From: Blasia pusilla
Taxonomy: Eukaryota > Marchantiophyta > Marchantiopsida > Blasiales
Reading direction: 5' to 3'
DNA: 64,000 nucleotides
NCBI GenBank assembly: GCA_050084515.1
Contig: CM114275.1
Coordinates: 11,532,001-11,596,000, forward strand
Shown here piece after piece: positions 63,517 through 64,000 of the stretch (positions within the stretch are counted from its first letter, which is position 1; every line of letters starts with the position of its first letter). A program made the position numbers and the translations under genes. The notes below the pieces were generated by a model. That model was given only the letters and a program-made list of their open reading frames with translations, did not search any database and was not told the origin of the DNA.

Positions 63517-64000
63517 TCAAAGTGGTTTGTTTAAAATACTTCGCACTTCTTTGAGGGACAGAATTGGTTGGTGGATTCCTACTCCTACCTCCGACTCTCT
63601 TAAAACTACCAGCAACACATAGTACATTTGCTTACAAGGGAAATACCTTTTGCCACTTGTCTCTCTTTGGACAAAGTCCTCACATGAACATATGGGAAAG
63701 CAACAGATGTGCACCACATACACCCCTGTGACACTTGAATTTACAGTGTTGTTCTTGACCCAATACATCCTTCCTATTCCATTGCCACTATGGACATCTT
63801 TTGTGGCGATGATCTCCATTTTTGCCTCCCGAGCTTATGCAATTCGCTTTGCTCTCTCCACCGTTGGCCTACACATTCTGTTTCTCTTCACCCCATTTAT
63901 AGACTCAAATAGAAATAATGGATTGAGATCATCCACCTTCTCCGAGAACATGTTGACATCAATCTTGGGTTTAATACGAAATGCAAAGGTCTCTGTAATG
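63517..64000 (-). pseudogene. MULE-E exon 2 end with altered SWIM finger
   Basis: SGNGIGRMYWVKNNTVNSSV, CCFPICSCEDFVQR and RYFPCKQMYYVLL, ending KEVRSILNKPL. The last SWIM ligand His (copy C: CKHMYY) is Gln. A stop lies at about 63836-63838 (TAA where C has Ser). The exon continues out of the window. Confidence 0.7.

Larger units (their letters stand above)
63107..64000 (-). mobile_element. Composite MULE element E (right end and SWIM exon)
   Basis: Right end reads GAGGTTGGGTAAGAGG from 63107, matching the reverse of element C's right end; inserted in cargo exon 3 of element F after CTCCAATGCATC. Continues past the window. Confidence 0.75.

Noticed and set aside
1-64000. tRNA and rRNA genes
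   Set aside because: No cloverleaf or rRNA-like stretch seen; the only tRNA-related words are the two primer-binding sites.

Overview
The window looks like intergenic, transposon-packed nuclear DNA of a land plant. Supporting signs are Ty3/gypsy chromodomain retrotransposons primed by initiator tRNA-Met, MULE transposases with a SWIM zinc finger, GT-AG introns and a short TNP1-like (En/Spm) exon. No tRNA, rRNA or clear single-copy host gene was seen, and I cannot name the species. Almost every reading frame is a broken transposon gene.

The main inhabitant is an unusual composite MULE family (copies A to F plus fragment X). Each copy carries two divergent genes around one promoter region. One is a MULE transposase: WRKY/GCM1-like Cys/His zinc finger, then DDE-type core, then SWIM finger. 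The other is a four-exon cargo gene: a coiled-coil exon, a ParB/Srx-fold exon with a DGNHR motif, a long helical exon with a charged linker that ends in a degenerate DPPY-like motif, and an exon with the SAM-binding half of a beta-class DNA amino-methyltransferase. The promoter region, the long introns and the 3' flank of both genes are studded with short palindromes (arms GCAACCCGTCGG and CCGACGGGTTGC). These are absent from exons, gypsy elements and the host-like stretch. Palindrome arms change together so that symmetry is kept, and the central bases are typical of the position in the element.

Layout: element A 1-6939 (its MULE half lies to the left, outside); MULE fragment X 6940-7497; element B 7498-37936, split by gypsy 1 (8732-16063, GGTCC target duplication) and by a complete nested element C (25271-36902, 9-bp target duplication GAGCAATGC); element D 37937-47987, fused head-on to B and holding a solo LTR (43994-45069); a gypsy 3' fragment 47988-48434; a second solo LTR 48547-49549; an AT-rich host-like stretch 49555-51836 and 58419-58546; gypsy 2 51837-58418; element F 58547-63106, broken by the right end of element E (63107 to the window end).

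In the best reading, the cargo gene encodes a nuclear protein that combines a ParB-like fold with a methyltransferase fold whose catalytic motifs have drifted. The palindromes that surround both promoters are natural candidates for its binding sites. That link is inference. The gene architecture, palindromes, nesting and target duplications are read directly from the sequence.
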